Positions 10,146 to 19,484 of a DNA stretch of 64,000 nt are shown here, one piece after another; the stretch's first letter is position 1, and the number at the start of each line of letters is the position of its first letter. The stretch comes from JAOUJD01 sp963726405 (GTDB lineage: Bacteria; Pseudomonadota; Gammaproteobacteria; Burkholderiales; Burkholderiaceae_F), in NCBI GenBank assembly GCA_963726405.1, contig CAVSCF010000011.1, positions 372,001-436,000 of the forward strand. The letters run 5' to 3'. The notes under the pieces are model-generated. The model was not told the DNA's origin. It did no database searches and was given only the letters and a program-made list of their open reading frames with translations. A program made the position numbers and the translations under genes.

Positions 10146-10766
10146 TCAGGTCGTGGAACCGGACGACGATTCGCCGCCGTGCGGATTGCGACGCGGGGTG
10201 CCGCCATCCGGCATCTTCTCGATGTCGAAACTGAATTCGCGGATCAGTTGCCCGTCGATGTAGACGCGCATCTTGTGCGCGCCAACCGGGTCGCCGGAGG
10301 CGTAACGCCACTCGTTGGCGATGAAGCCGAGCTTGGTGGGGATGATGCGCTCGGTGACCGCCGTCTTGCGGTCGGGCGACACCTGGAAGATGCCCAGCGC
10401 TTCACCCGGCCCCCAGGTCGGCGGTGCCACCGGAAGCTCGAATTCCTCGCGCCAGACAACGGTCGGCTTGTCGGTCTTGAACACGATGAACCAGCCGTAG
10501 GGCGCGGCCACGAGCGCCGGAAACTTGTCCGTCTCGAACAGCGTGCGCCGTCCCGACTGGTCCGCGCCGAAGACGCCGAACTGGGCGGCAACCACCTCGA
10601 CGTCGGCCGGGTGGAACTCCGCGGCGCTCTTGACCTGGGGCGTGGACTGCGCGGCGGGCGGCGTCACGTCGCTGCGCGCCTGCTGGGCGTTCGGATCGGT
10701 CGCGACACATCCGGCCGCGAATACGGACGCGCAGGCAAGGGCAAGGCAGGACAGGCGAGGGGACAT
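10146..10766 (-). CDS. hypothetical lipoprotein
   Basis: 206 residues. The N-terminus is a lipoprotein signal with a clear lipobox (FAAGC, Cys at 20), so the mature protein is anchored in the inner or outer membrane and faces the periplasm. The body has no motif I recognise; it is rich in Trp, Phe and Val and looks like a beta-sandwich. It ends in a low-complexity Gly/Ser/His tail. It lies upstream of the oligopeptidase on the same strand, about 125 bp before the possible exported start of that gene. No function is assigned. Confidence 0.7.
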   Translation of the reverse strand: MSPRLSCLALACASVFAAGCVATDPNAQQARSDVTPPAAQSTPQVKSAAEFHPADVEVVAAQFGVFGADQSGRRTLFETDKFPALVAAPYGWFIVFKTDKPTVVWREEFELPVAPPTWGPGEALGIFQVSPDRKTAVTERIIPTKLGFIANEWRYASGDPVGAHKMRVYIDGQLIREFSFDIEKMPDGGTPRRNPHGGESSSGSTT

Positions 10767-10958
10767 GACGGCTCCCGGGGAAATGACGACGGCAGGTCGT
10801 CCTGATTAGACACAAAAACGTTCCGTTCCGCATCGTCCGTTCGTCACTGCGGCAGATGCTCGTCCGGCCCCGGCAAGATGCATGCGCGCGGCCTGCCGGA
10901 AGCGGAAGCGCCGTTGGGCGGTCCTTTAGAATTCGAAGGTTTCCAGCCCGGAGAAGGA

Positions 10959-11763
10959 ATGAGAAGAGGGATCGTCGCGTTGGCGTTGGTCGTGCTCGCG
11001 TCGGCGCATGCCGCGCTCGCTCAGGCGCCGGCGAGTGTGTTCCTCGAGGATCTGACCTCGCCGGAACTCGCCATGGCGGTCGCTGCCGGCACGACGACGA
11101 TCCTGATTCCGGTCGGCGGGACCGAGCAGAACGGGCCGCACATGGTTCTCGGGAAGCACAACGTGCGGGCGAAGGTGCTGGCGGGCAGGATCGCGCGGGA
11201 ACTCGGTAACGCGCTGGTCGCCCCGGTCATCGCTTACGTGCCCGAGGGAGGCGTCAAACCCGCCGACGGGGCACATGCGCTATCCGGGAACGATCACCGT
11301 ACCGGCGGAGGTGTATCGCAAGACGCTCGATGCGGCGGCGCGCAGCTTCCGGCTCGCTGGATTTCGCGACATCGTTTTCCTCGGCGATCACGGCGACTAC
11401 CAGAAGGACAATGAACTCGTGGCCCGGCAACTGAATCGCGAATGGGCCGGGACCGCGGTACGCGCGCACGCGCTCGTCGAGTACTACCGCGCGGCAACGG
11501 ATGGCTTCGCGAGGAGCCTCAAGGCGCGCGGCTACTCTGATGCGGAGATCGGTCTTCATGCCGGTCTTGCGGACACGTCGCTCGCGTTGGCGGTCGACCC
11601 GGGACTCGTGCGACCAGCCCAGTTGCACTCGGCGGCAGGGAGTGCCGCCGTCGGTGTTTCGGGCGATCCCCGGCGTGCCACCGCGGAGCTCGGGAAGACC
11701 GGCGTCGATGCGATCGTGATCCAATCCGTGGCGGCCATACGGGCGGCCATCGCCCACCGGTAA
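10959..11763 (+). CDS. creatininase family amidohydrolase, exported (frame broken near 11267)
   Basis: The first segment has a signal peptide (MRRGIVALALVVLASAHA) and the family metal-site signature GGTEQNGPH with LGKHN. The second segment, in the next frame, starts at HMRYPGTITV and carries FLGDHGDYQ. Removing one G from the GGGG run at about 11264-11267 gives DGHMRYPG and a continuous 267-residue protein, so the break is probably a homopolymer indel. Creatininase relatives are metal-dependent amidohydrolases; the substrate here is unknown and creatinine should not be assumed, particularly as this one is exported. RBS GGAG lies 5 bp before the ATG. It is followed by a beta-propeller gene 56 bp downstream. 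Confidence 0.8.
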
Positions 11764-11819
11764 GACTCGATGCCGCAGATTTCCCGCAGTCCCGACCCGC
11801 AACCTCAGGAGTCGTTGTG

Positions 11820-13073
11820 ATGTTTCCAGCGCGCGCTCGCCACCTGCTCTTCGCCGTGCCGTTTGTCCTTGCCCATTCGATCGCCTGCGCCCAGGCCCCG
11901 GCGAAAGCGCCGGCCGAGGCTTCGGTTGCGCCGATATCCACGGTGCCCGGAATGCCGCCGGTCCCCGATCGGGCGAATCTCTACAGCGAAACCACCGCCG
12001 CCAAGCTGAGTCCCGCCCTCGCGCAGGACCTTGTCCGCGTGTACGTGCCGCACGTCACGTCGAACGACGTCTACGTGATCGACCCGGCAACGTTCAAGGT
12101 CGTCGACAAGTTCAAGGTCGGCCTCAACCCGCAGCACGTCGTGCCGTCATGGGACCTGCGCACGCTGTGGGTGGCGAACAACGCCGAGAACACCACCAAG
12201 GGCAGCCTGACGCCCGTCGATCCGAAGACCGGCAAGCCCGGCAAGCCGATTGCAGTCGATGATCCGTACAACATGTACTTCTCGCCGGACGGCAAGTCCG
12301 CAATCATCGTTGCCGAGGCGATGAAGCGACTCGACTTTCGCGATCCGGTGACGATGAAACTGCAGTACTCGATCGACGTTCCCCTGTGCGCCGGTATCAA
12401 CCACGCCGACTTCTCGATCGACGGAAGATTCGCGATCTTCACGTGCGAATTTTCCGGCACGGTGGCCAAGATCGACCTCGTGAACCGCAAGGTGCTTGGC
12501 TATACACAGGTGATCCAGCCCGGCCGCCCGATCAAGATCGTCAAGGGACCCGACGGGCAGGACCAGGAGATCTGCACAACGTGGAAAGGCATGCCGCAGG
12601 ACATCCGGGCGTCGCCGGATGGAAAGCTCTTCTTCGTCGCCGACATGATGGCTGACGGGGTCCATGTGGTCGACGGCGAAACGTTCCGCCAGGTCGGCTT
12701 CATCGAAACCGGCAAAGGCACGCACGGCCTGTATCCGAGTCGCGACGGGAAGAAACTGTATGTCGCCAATCGCGGCTCGAACAAGATTCACGGACCACCG
12801 AAGGGCAAGGGCGGCGTGTCGGTGATCGACTTCGCGACCCGGAAGGTCGAGGCGAACTGGCTGGTTCCGGGCGGCGGCAGTCCGGACATGGGCAACGTCA
12901 GTGCCGACGGGAAGTGGCTCTGGTTGTCCGGGCGCTACGACAACGTCGTGTACGCATTCGACACAAGCAATGGCGACGTGAAGATCATTCCGGTGGGCAA
13001 GGAGCCGCATGGGCTGACCGTGTGGCCGCAGCCCGGCCGCTACTCGCTGGGCCACACAGGGAATCTCCGGTAG
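11820..13073 (+). CDS. YVTN-type beta-propeller protein, periplasmic
   Basis: 417 residues with a signal peptide (cleavage near IACAQA) and repeated YVTN-like blades: VYVIDPATFKVVDKFKVG, RTLWVANNAEN, KLFFVADMMADGVHVVDGE, KKLYVANRGSNKI. Such propellers resemble NirF and the periplasmic propellers linked to heme or PQQ proteins, but no heme motif (CxxCH) or catalytic signature is visible. AGGAG lies 8 bp before the ATG; a GTG one codon upstream is the alternative start. It follows the creatininase-family gene and may share its transcript. Function unknown beyond ligand or protein binding. Confidence 0.75.
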   Translation: MFPARARHLLFAVPFVLAHSIACAQAPAKAPAEASVAPISTVPGMPPVPDRANLYSETTAAKLSPALAQDLVRVYVPHVTSNDVYVIDPATFKVVDKFKVGLNPQHVVPSWDLRTLWVANNAENTTKGSLTPVDPKTGKPGKPIAVDDPYNMYFSPDGKSAIIVAEAMKRLDFRDPVTMKLQYSIDVPLCAGINHADFSIDGRFAIFTCEFSGTVAKIDLVNRKVLGYTQVIQPGRPIKIVKGPDGQDQEICTTWKGMPQDIRASPDGKLFFVADMMADGVHVVDGETFRQVGFIETGKGTHGLYPSRDGKKLYVANRGSNKIHGPPKGKGGVSVIDFATRKVEANWLVPGGGSPDMGNVSADGKWLWLSGRYDNVVYAFDTSNGDVKIIPVGKEPHGLTVWPQPGRYSLGHTGNLR

Positions 13074-13173
13074 CGCGCGCTCATGACAAGACTGCAGTCG
13101 CTCCGGCTGTCAACGGGAAATCCGGAAACTTCGCAATGCTGATCGCTGCACGCACGTCGCAGGACGGATCGCC

Positions 13174-14001
13174 ATGAGCGCGCCGGCACCCCGCTTCGGA
13201 CTGGTCATCGTCGGCGACGAGATCCTCTCGGGAAAGCGGGAAGACAAGCACTTCGCCACCGTCATTCGGCTGCTCGCTCAACGCGGCCTGGCGCTTTCCT
13301 GGGCGCGCTATGCCGGTGACGATCGCGATGGGCTGACGGCGCTCTACCGCGACACCTTCGCGAGCGGCGACGTGGTGATCAGTTGCGGTGGCATCGGCTC
13401 GACCCCGGACGATCACACGCGGCAGGCGGCCGCGGCCGCGCTCGGCCTTCGCGTTGTCCTGCATCCCGAAGCCGAGGTGCTCATCGCGCAGCGCTGTGCC
13501 GACATGGCGCGCGAAGGGAAGGGCTCGGCGGACATGAGCCACCCGGAGAATCGACAGCGCCTGAAGATGGGCGAGTTCCCGGCGGGCGCCCGCATCATCC
13601 CGAATCCGTTCAACCGGATCCCGGGTTTCTCGATCCGTGACCACTGGTTCGTGCCGGGCTTTCCGGTCATGGCGTGGCCGATGATCGAGTGGGTGCTCGA
13701 CACGCACTACGCGGCCCACTTCCACCGGCACATCGTCGTGGAGCGCGCGATGCTCGTGTTCGAGACGCCCGAGTCCGCGCTCGTGCCCCTGATGGAATCG
13801 ATCGAGCGCGAGTTCGTCGGCATCAAGGCGTTCAGCCTGCCGTCGATCGGCGACGGACGCGATGGACGGCCCGCGCGCCGTCATGTCGAACTCGGCGTGA
13901 AGGGCGATCAGGCATTGGTGGAGCCGGCCTTCGACGCCCTGCTGCAGGGCATACGATCGCTCGGCGCTCCCTTTGAGGCGCTCGCCGCGCCGCCGGCTTG
14001 A
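13174..14001 (+). CDS. CinA-like molybdopterin-binding domain protein
   Basis: 275 residues. The first 170 or so form the MoCF-biosynthesis fold shared by MoaB/MogA and the N-terminal half of CinA, with IVGDEILSGKREDKH and the loop SCGGIGSTPDDHT. The C-terminal deamidase half of full CinA is absent. This short form is common in Betaproteobacteria as a competence/damage-inducible protein A homologue. In full-length CinA the domain acts as an ADP-ribose/NMN pyrophosphatase, which is a reasonable but untested guess here. It starts with ATG 100 bp after the propeller gene. Confidence 0.85.
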   Translation: MSAPAPRFGLVIVGDEILSGKREDKHFATVIRLLAQRGLALSWARYAGDDRDGLTALYRDTFASGDVVISCGGIGSTPDDHTRQAAAAALGLRVVLHPEAEVLIAQRCADMAREGKGSADMSHPENRQRLKMGEFPAGARIIPNPFNRIPGFSIRDHWFVPGFPVMAWPMIEWVLDTHYAAHFHRHIVVERAMLVFETPESALVPLMESIEREFVGIKAFSLPSIGDGRDGRPARRHVELGVKGDQALVEPAFDALLQGIRSLGAPFEALAAPPA

Positions 14002-14117
14002 CTTCATTCGCGACCAGGCAGTCCTGAAGGCGCGTAAACGTGCGAGGGCGCGAGCCGCCGGGCGGGCACGCCGCTGTCGGCGCGTGGCGGCTCGTATCAT
14101 CGCCAGTTGTTAATTCA

Positions 14118-16700
14118 ATGCGGGCATCGCGGCTTTCCGAGCGGCCCGTTACTTTTGTGCCATTGAAAGCTCCGTCCTTTGCGCGCCGTCGCCCGCCTGG
14201 CTATTGGCAGAGCCTGGCCGGGAAGACGCTGGCCGTCGTACTCGGAGTCGCGACGGCCATAGGCCTGCGAGTCCTCGTCACTCCCTGGCTTGGCGCGGAC
14301 CTCTCGCCGTTCATCACGGCGTTCCCCGCCGTCGGCGCGGTGGCCTTCTTCGCGGGTGTCGGGTCGGGTGCCCTCACCGCGGTCGGGTGCGCCATCTGGG
14401 TGGCGATGCCTGGGCTGCCGCCAGGCATTTCGTCCGGGGAGGGCTGGTTCCAGATTGCCGTCTTCCTGCCGTGCGCGTTCCTGGTGGCGTTCTTCGCCGG
14501 CCAGGCCTCGCACGAGCAGCGGATGACCGAGACGGAGGACGTCGAGCAGGAACGCCCAGGAATCGTCCGCTGGTTGCGCTGGTCGATGGTGATGGCCGCG
14601 GCGCTGCCCGCGCTCTTCTTTGCGGTGGCGGCCTGGAGCACGTACCGGGATGCGATGACCGATGCCTGGGCGCGGGTCGATCGGTCCGCGCGGATCGGCG
14701 TGGAGCAGGCGTCCAAGGTCCTGGAGACGAACGAGACGATCGCGCGCCACATCCTGGGCCAGCTCGGATCCTCGACGGTGGAGGAGGCGCGCGGTCGCGA
14801 GCGCGAACTGCACGAGTTGCTGAAGGCCGCGGTCGAGGACATACCGCAGATCCAGTCGGTGTGGATCATCGGCAGCGACGGCCATGCGATCGCCACCAAC
14901 AGGATCTTCCCGGTGCCGCGCAACCTCGATCTTTCGGACCGCGAGGGATTCAAGGTGTACCAGGCTGGCGAGCCGGGGCCGTACATCACGGCGCCGCAGA
15001 TCGGCCGCATCACGAACGAGCCGTTCTTCGACCTGACGGCCCGCTGGCAAGGACCCGATCGGGATCTGCGAGGCGCGGTCTGGGTCTCGCTGCACCCGAA
15101 GTACTTCTCGGACTTCTACGCGGGGCTGGCGGAGGACGAACCCGATCTTCTCGTCAACCTGTTCCGCAGCGACGGCGTGATCCTCGCGCGTCGGCCCGCT
15201 CCCGCCTCCACGTCCACGCGCGTTCCGGCCGCGAGTCCCGTCCTGAAGATGATCGCGGAAGGACAGACCGAAGGTCGCTTCGACGGTCCGTCGACCGTGG
15301 ATGGAGAGCGCCGGCTCCTCGTGTTCAGGAAACTCGAGCGCTACCCGGTGTATGTGGCCGCGGCCGTCCCGCGCGCCACGATCCTGGAGGCCTGGCAGCG
15401 GCGCACCGCGCTGCTCGCTGCCTTCACGTTCCCGACGGCGATGGCGCTTATCTACATCGCGTGGGTCGCCCTGCGCCGGACGCGCCGCGAACTTGCCGCC
15501 GTGCGCGAACTGCATCGGGAGATCCAGCATCGCGCGCGTGCCGAGAACGCGCTGCGGCGGGCGCAGAAGCTCGAGGCGCTGGGGCGATTGACCGGGGGTG
15601 TGGCGCACGACTTCAACAACCTGCTGATGATCGTCAGCAACAACCTTCACCTGTTGCGGCGGATCGAGCCGTCACTGGAAGGCAGCCGGCAACTCGCGGC
15701 GATCGGCCGCGCCGTGGTGTCTGGAGAGCGACTGACCCGCCAGTTGCTCGCGTTCGCGCGGCGGCAGCCGCTGCATCCGGAAGTGGTCTCGCTGCAGGAG
15801 CGGCTCCCGATGCTGCTCGCGCTCGTCGCTCCCACCCTCGGGCCGCGAATCGAAGGCGCATGCGACGTCGAACCCGGTACACCGAACGTCGAAGTCGACG
15901 CCGCGGAACTCGAACTGGCGATCATCAACCTCGCGGTGAACGCGAAGGATGCGATGCCGGACGGCGGCCTGTTTCGCCTGACGGCGAGACGTGCGCGGCC
16001 GCAGGAAGCCGACGTGCCCGGCGATTTCGTGCTGATCTCCGTCGCCGATACCGGCACGGGAATCGACCCGGCGGTCATGGAGCGAGTGTTCGAGCCGTTC
16101 TTCACCACCAAGCCGCATGGACGAGGCACCGGCCTCGGCCTGAGCCAGGTCTACGGCCTGTGTACGCAGGCAGGCGGCACCGCGCGCATCGAATCGACGG
16201 CGGGCAAGGGCACCGAGGTAAAGCTCTTCCTGCCCGCGGCGGAGCGCGTGCAGGCGGCGGCGCCCGCGGTGGCCAGGAGCGACAACGAACCGCTCGACTG
16301 CGCGATCCTGCTGGTCGAGGACAACGAGGACCTCGCCGGCGCGACCAGCGCCTTGCTCAAGCGTGTCGGCGGCCGCGTGCAGTGGGCCAACAGCGGCGAC
16401 GCGGCGCGCACGATGATCGAAAGCGGAACGGCGCTCGCCGACGTCGTGGTCAGCGACATGGCCATGCCCGGCGAACTCGACGGTCTCGGTCTTGCCGAGT
16501 ACCTGCGCGCACGCCATCCCGAACTGCCCGTCGTGTTGATGACCGGATACGCGAGTCAGCTGCGTGAAGCATCGGCACGCAAGTTCACCGTCCTGTCGAA
16601 GCCGTGCCAGCCGGAGGCGTTGATCGCGGCGGTGCGCGCCGCACTCGGTCGTCGACGCGCCGCTGGTTCGGATGGCGCAGCGAGTCAAGAAGCCGCCTGA
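14118..16700 (+). CDS. membrane hybrid sensor histidine kinase with C-terminal receiver
   Basis: About 860 residues. Order: N-terminal membrane domain with four hydrophobic segments (about 30-125), a further TM helix near 160, a periplasmic sensor of Cache type (about 180-430), a TM helix near 450, HisKA with GGVAHDFNN (His about 497), HATPase with NLAVNAKDAMPDGG and GTGLGLSQVYG, then a receiver domain (phospho-acceptor Asp in VVSDMAMPG, about 778). The phosphorelay output (a phosphotransfer or response regulator gene) is not next to it. It ends about 290 bp before the first Flp gene, so it might regulate the Tad locus, but that is inference from position. A GTG at 14040 would add 26 residues; the ATG is preferred because the conserved membrane domain begins just after it. 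Confidence 0.88.
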   Translation: MRASRLSERPVTFVPLKAPSFARRRPPGYWQSLAGKTLAVVLGVATAIGLRVLVTPWLGADLSPFITAFPAVGAVAFFAGVGSGALTAVGCAIWVAMPGLPPGISSGEGWFQIAVFLPCAFLVAFFAGQASHEQRMTETEDVEQERPGIVRWLRWSMVMAAALPALFFAVAAWSTYRDAMTDAWARVDRSARIGVEQASKVLETNETIARHILGQLGSSTVEEARGRERELHELLKAAVEDIPQIQSVWIIGSDGHAIATNRIFPVPRNLDLSDREGFKVYQAGEPGPYITAPQIGRITNEPFFDLTARWQGPDRDLRGAVWVSLHPKYFSDFYAGLAEDEPDLLVNLFRSDGVILARRPAPASTSTRVPAASPVLKMIAEGQTEGRFDGPSTVDGERRLLVFRKLERYPVYVAAAVPRATILEAWQRRTALLAAFTFPTAMALIYIAWVALRRTRRELAAVRELHREIQHRARAENALRRAQKLEALGRLTGGVAHDFNNLLMIVSNNLHLLRRIEPSLEGSRQLAAIGRAVVSGERLTRQLLAFARRQPLHPEVVSLQERLPMLLALVAPTLGPRIEGACDVEPGTPNVEVDAAELELAIINLAVNAKDAMPDGGLFRLTARRARPQEADVPGDFVLISVADTGTGIDPAVMERVFEPFFTTKPHGRGTGLGLSQVYGLCTQAGGTARIESTAGKGTEVKLFLPAAERVQAAAPAVARSDNEPLDCAILLVEDNEDLAGATSALLKRVGGRVQWANSGDAARTMIESGTALADVVVSDMAMPGELDGLGLAEYLRARHPELPVVLMTGYASQLREASARKFTVLSKPCQPEALIAAVRAALGRRRAAGSDGAASQEAA

Positions 16701-16987
16701 CTTCGCGCGTTTCTCACCCTGCACAGATTTCCAAAAAATCAAGGGTGGTTCCGACGATCGGTGCTACCTCTCAGGGAGCAGTGCGCCCAAGAAATTCCCT
16801 TGCGCGCGATCAATAACGCTTATGCGGTACCACCTAGGTTGATACGAGCAGGAGGGAAAAAGTTCAAACGGGCTTCGGCCTTCTGCTCCGAAAGCGTCGA
16901 GTCCGGTGGTGTGCGACCGCCGCGGGATACTTCACGCTTTTTTCGGGGACTGACTGGAAAGCTAGGTCGTTCTGGAGAGGAGTGAAG
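16701..16987 (+). promoter_or_regulatory. leader and probable promoter region of the Tad locus
   Basis: About 290 bp, clearly less GC-rich than its surroundings. It contains an 8-bp palindrome ACCTAGGT (16832-16839), A runs, and a strong RBS (GGAGAGGAG) just before the first flp ATG. I cannot point to a convincing sigma-70 or sigma-54 box. The separate region and the size of the locus suggest that the main Tad promoter is here. Confidence 0.4.
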
Positions 16988-17164
16988 ATGAAAAGCATCG
17001 TTCGGTTCCTTAGAGACGAAGAAGGCGTGACGGCGATTGAATATGGGCTGCTGGCGTCGCTGATTGCGGTCGCGATCATCATCGGCCGTTACGTTGATCG
17101 GCACGCACTTGAACGTCGTGTTCAACTACATCGCCGGCAACGTTACGCCGCCGGCGCGTAATAG
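16988..17164 (+). CDS. flp: Flp family type IVb pilin 1 (two compensating frame breaks)
   Basis: Major pilin of Tad pili. The leader MKSIVRFLRDEEG is followed by VTAIEYGLLASLIAVAI: cleavage after the Gly by the prepilin peptidase leaves Glu at +5 and the Tyr motif typical of Flp. From about 17080 the family sequence continues one frame over (AVTLIGTHLNVVFNYIAG), and near 17157 the first frame must resume to reach the tandem stops TAA TAG (17159-17164). Without the two shifts the C-terminus is a nonsense Arg-rich tail. The corrected protein is about 58 residues, the usual size. RBS GGAGAGGAG precedes the ATG. Confidence 0.8.
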
Positions 17165-17238
17165 TCGGATTGCACTTCGCATGACGTGCAAGCTCATGCC
17201 GGGGCGCGAAGCGCCTCGGCATGCGAATGCGAATTGAT

Positions 17239-17416
17239 ATGACCGGTCTGAGACGCTTTCTCCTCGCCGAGGATGGAGTCGCCTCGGTCGAATACAGCCT
17301 CATCGCGATGCTGGTCGCGTTGGCGATCCTCGACGGGGTGACGGCCCTCGGTGTGAACGTGCGCGTGCTGTATGAGCGGTGTTGTCAACAAGTGTCCGCC
17401 GGTACCCGCGGCCTAG
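17239..17416 (+). CDS. Flp family pilin 2 (hidden stop, frame break)
   Basis: A second, divergent pilin. MTGLRRFLLAEDG is exactly the 13-residue leader length of the first pilin, then VASVEYSLIAMLVALAI with Glu at +5. As read, the frame runs on without a stop into cpaA. One base over, a TAG at 17414-17416 ends the pilin, and the span is 178 nt, one more than a multiple of three. I therefore infer one extra base, probably in CGCGGCC (about 17406-17412), and a natural length of 58 residues. In-frame ATGs at 17221 and 17227 would only lengthen the leader. It may be a minor pilin. Confidence 0.65.
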
Positions 17417-17427
17417 CGATCACGAGA

Positions 17428-18002
17428 ATGAACGGCATCGCTTCGACGGGTTCCTGGCTCGCAGCAGGTGGCTGGCAGTTCTTGGTGTGCGCTGCATTGG
17501 TCGCACTGCTGATCGGCGCTGCGTGGATCGATGTCCTCCAGCACCGCATCCCGAACATCCTGGTGTTCTCCGGCGCGGCTCTCGCGCTCTTGATGGCGCA
17601 TCTTCCAGGCGGCTCCGTGACCCACTGCATCGCCGGAATCGCCGTCGGCATGGCGATGGGTTTGCCGCTGTACTGGCTGCGCGCGATGGGCGCGGGCGAC
17701 GTCAAATTGATGGGGATGGTCGGTGCGTTTCTCGGCGCGGGCGACATGTTCGCCGCCGCGCTGGTGATCTTCGTGGTCGGTGGGGTGCTCGGCCTGGTGG
17801 CCGTCGCGCGCCAGCGCGCATTCGGGCAGCTCGCGGTGAATTGAAGCAGATGGTGTTCGGCGGTCTCGTCAACACCATGGCTGGATCCGGCCCCGCCATC
17901 GCGGCCCCGGGTCGTTCGGTCGGCGTGCAGCCCTACGGGGTGGCGATCGCCGCCGGAACCATTCTTTATCTCGCGGTCGTGAAGGGGGGCATCTTCGCGT
18001 GA
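17428..18002 (+). CDS. cpaA: prepilin peptidase CpaA/TadV (frame broken near 17842)
   Basis: Aspartic membrane protease of the A24 family that cleaves Flp and the TadE/F pseudopilins at the Gly. Hydrophobic helices run throughout; the two catalytic Asp are in AAWIDVLQHRIPN and the GxGD motif MGAGDVKLMG. The frame stops early after QLAVN, but the typical C-terminal PYGVAIAAGTILYLAV follows one frame over. Adding one T to the AATTG at 17841 gives QLAVNLKQMV and a 191-residue protein of normal size. It can appear fused to the upstream pilin; see that entry. Confidence 0.85.
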
Positions 18003-18116
18003 ACCGGCCTTAGTGCCCGGAACAGTCTTCTGCACGTCCTGCTCCGGGACTCAAGCGGCTTCGCCGCAGGTAGACGTGCAGTGATCGTCGAGCAGCCAGA
18101 GAGGACACGCGCACAG

Positions 18117-19444
18117 ATGTCGGTTCAGACCTTCCCGATCGAGGGCGGAATCAGTTCGCTCGTCGGTGCCACGGCGCAACGGCTTCCGCCTGCGCCCAAG
18201 ACCATCGAGGCAACGGGACTCGATTCGACGTTCCTGGTGGAACTCGCCGCCAAGGCGATGTTCCTGCGCGGCCAGTCGTCGCTGGCCGACTTGTGCCATC
18301 AGCTGCGGCTTCCCGCCTCGGTGCTCGAAAGCCTGCTGGCTTTCATGCGCACCGAACGGCTGTGCGAAGTCGCTCGGCGCGGCGCGCACGAAGGTGACGT
18401 TCATTACCAGTTGACCGACACCGGGCGCGAGCGCGCGGCGGGCTTTCTGGAGCGCCTCGCCTATGCCGGCGCGGCGCCGGTGAGCCTGCAGGCGTACTGC
18501 GAAATGGTCGAGGCGCAATCGGTGGCCGAATCTTCGCGTGACCCGCACGCAGGTGCACGAGGCGTTCGCGGATCGTCGTGATCAATCCGCGCCTGCTGGA
18601 CCAGGTCGGCGCGGCGATGAATTCCGGCCGGGCCATGTTCCTCTACGGCCCGGCGGGCAGCGGCAAGACGTTCCTGGCCGAGCGCCTGCGGCGCCTGCTG
18701 CTGGGGGATGTCGTCCTGCCGTACGCGATCAACGTCGCGGGCGAAGTGATCCAGGTATTCGACCCCATCGTCCATCGTCCGGTGGACGAGCCGACCACGG
18801 CCGAAGGATCGTTCGATCGCTCCGTCATCGCGGACTTGCGCTGGGTCCGTTGCCGTCGACCGGTCGTGCTGTCCGGCGGCGAACTGAGGCTCTCGATGCT
18901 CGACCTCGATTTCGACGAGAGCACGCGCTACTACCAGGCGCCGCCGCACGTGAAGGCCAACAACGGCATCTACGTCGTCGACGACCTCGGTCGCCAGCAG
19001 GTGAGCGTGCAGGACCTGCTGAACCGCTGGATCGTGCCGCTCGACCGTCGCATCGATTACTTGTCGCTGCGGACCGGGAACAAGTTCTCGGTGCCGTTCG
19101 ACGTCGTGGTGGTGTTCTCCACCAACCTGAAGCCGTCGGACCTCGTCGACGAGGCGTTCCTGCGCCGGATCGGACACAAGATCCGCTTCGCGCCGATGGC
19201 CGAGGCGGACTACCGGGCCGTGTTCTGCAACGTGTGCGCGGAATACGGCATTCCATTCAGCGAGCCGATGTTCGAGCGGCTGCTGCGCGACTTCCACGCG
19301 CCCAGCGGCAAGCCCCTGCTCGCCTGCTACCCGCGCGACCTGCTGTCGCAGGTGCGCGATTTCGCTTTGTATGAAGGAGTGGCGCCGACGCTGACCGCCG
19401 AGGCGCTGGACCGCGCATGGCACAACTACTTCATCGAGGAATGA
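18117..19444 (+). CDS. AAA+ ATPase with N-terminal winged-helix-like domain, in Tad locus (two frame breaks)
   Basis: Residues 1-140 or so resemble a winged-helix domain (FLRGQSSLADLCHQLRLP, LTDTGRERAAGFLERL). Residues 160-441 are a MoxR-like AAA+ module: Walker A GPAGSGKT, Walker B with GIYVVDDLGRQ, an FSTN sensor 1, and an Arg-finger region RRIGHKIRF. Between them the frame changes twice (near 18527 and 18574); dropping one base at each gives VANLRVTRTQVHEAFADVV and 441 residues. MoxR-type ATPases remodel or activate partner proteins; the target is unknown. Its place between cpaA and cpaB suggests a regulatory or assembly job in the pilus system. ATG at 18117 is chosen; a GTG at 18081 is possible. 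Confidence 0.75.
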
Positions 19445-19484
19445 GCCGCCGGAGGCCTGCGCGACCGGCATCAGGGAGGACGAC

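Noticed and set aside
7671..10805. 1,044-residue open frame opposite the prolyl oligopeptidase
   Set aside because: Arg/Gly/Asp/Val-rich shadow of the oligopeptidase codons; the peptidase frame has the full catalytic triad.
17221..17844. Flp-CpaA fusion protein as a novel self-processing pilin
   Set aside because: An out-of-frame TAG, 3n+1 spacing and a premature cpaA stop all indicate indels; the fusion is probably not real.
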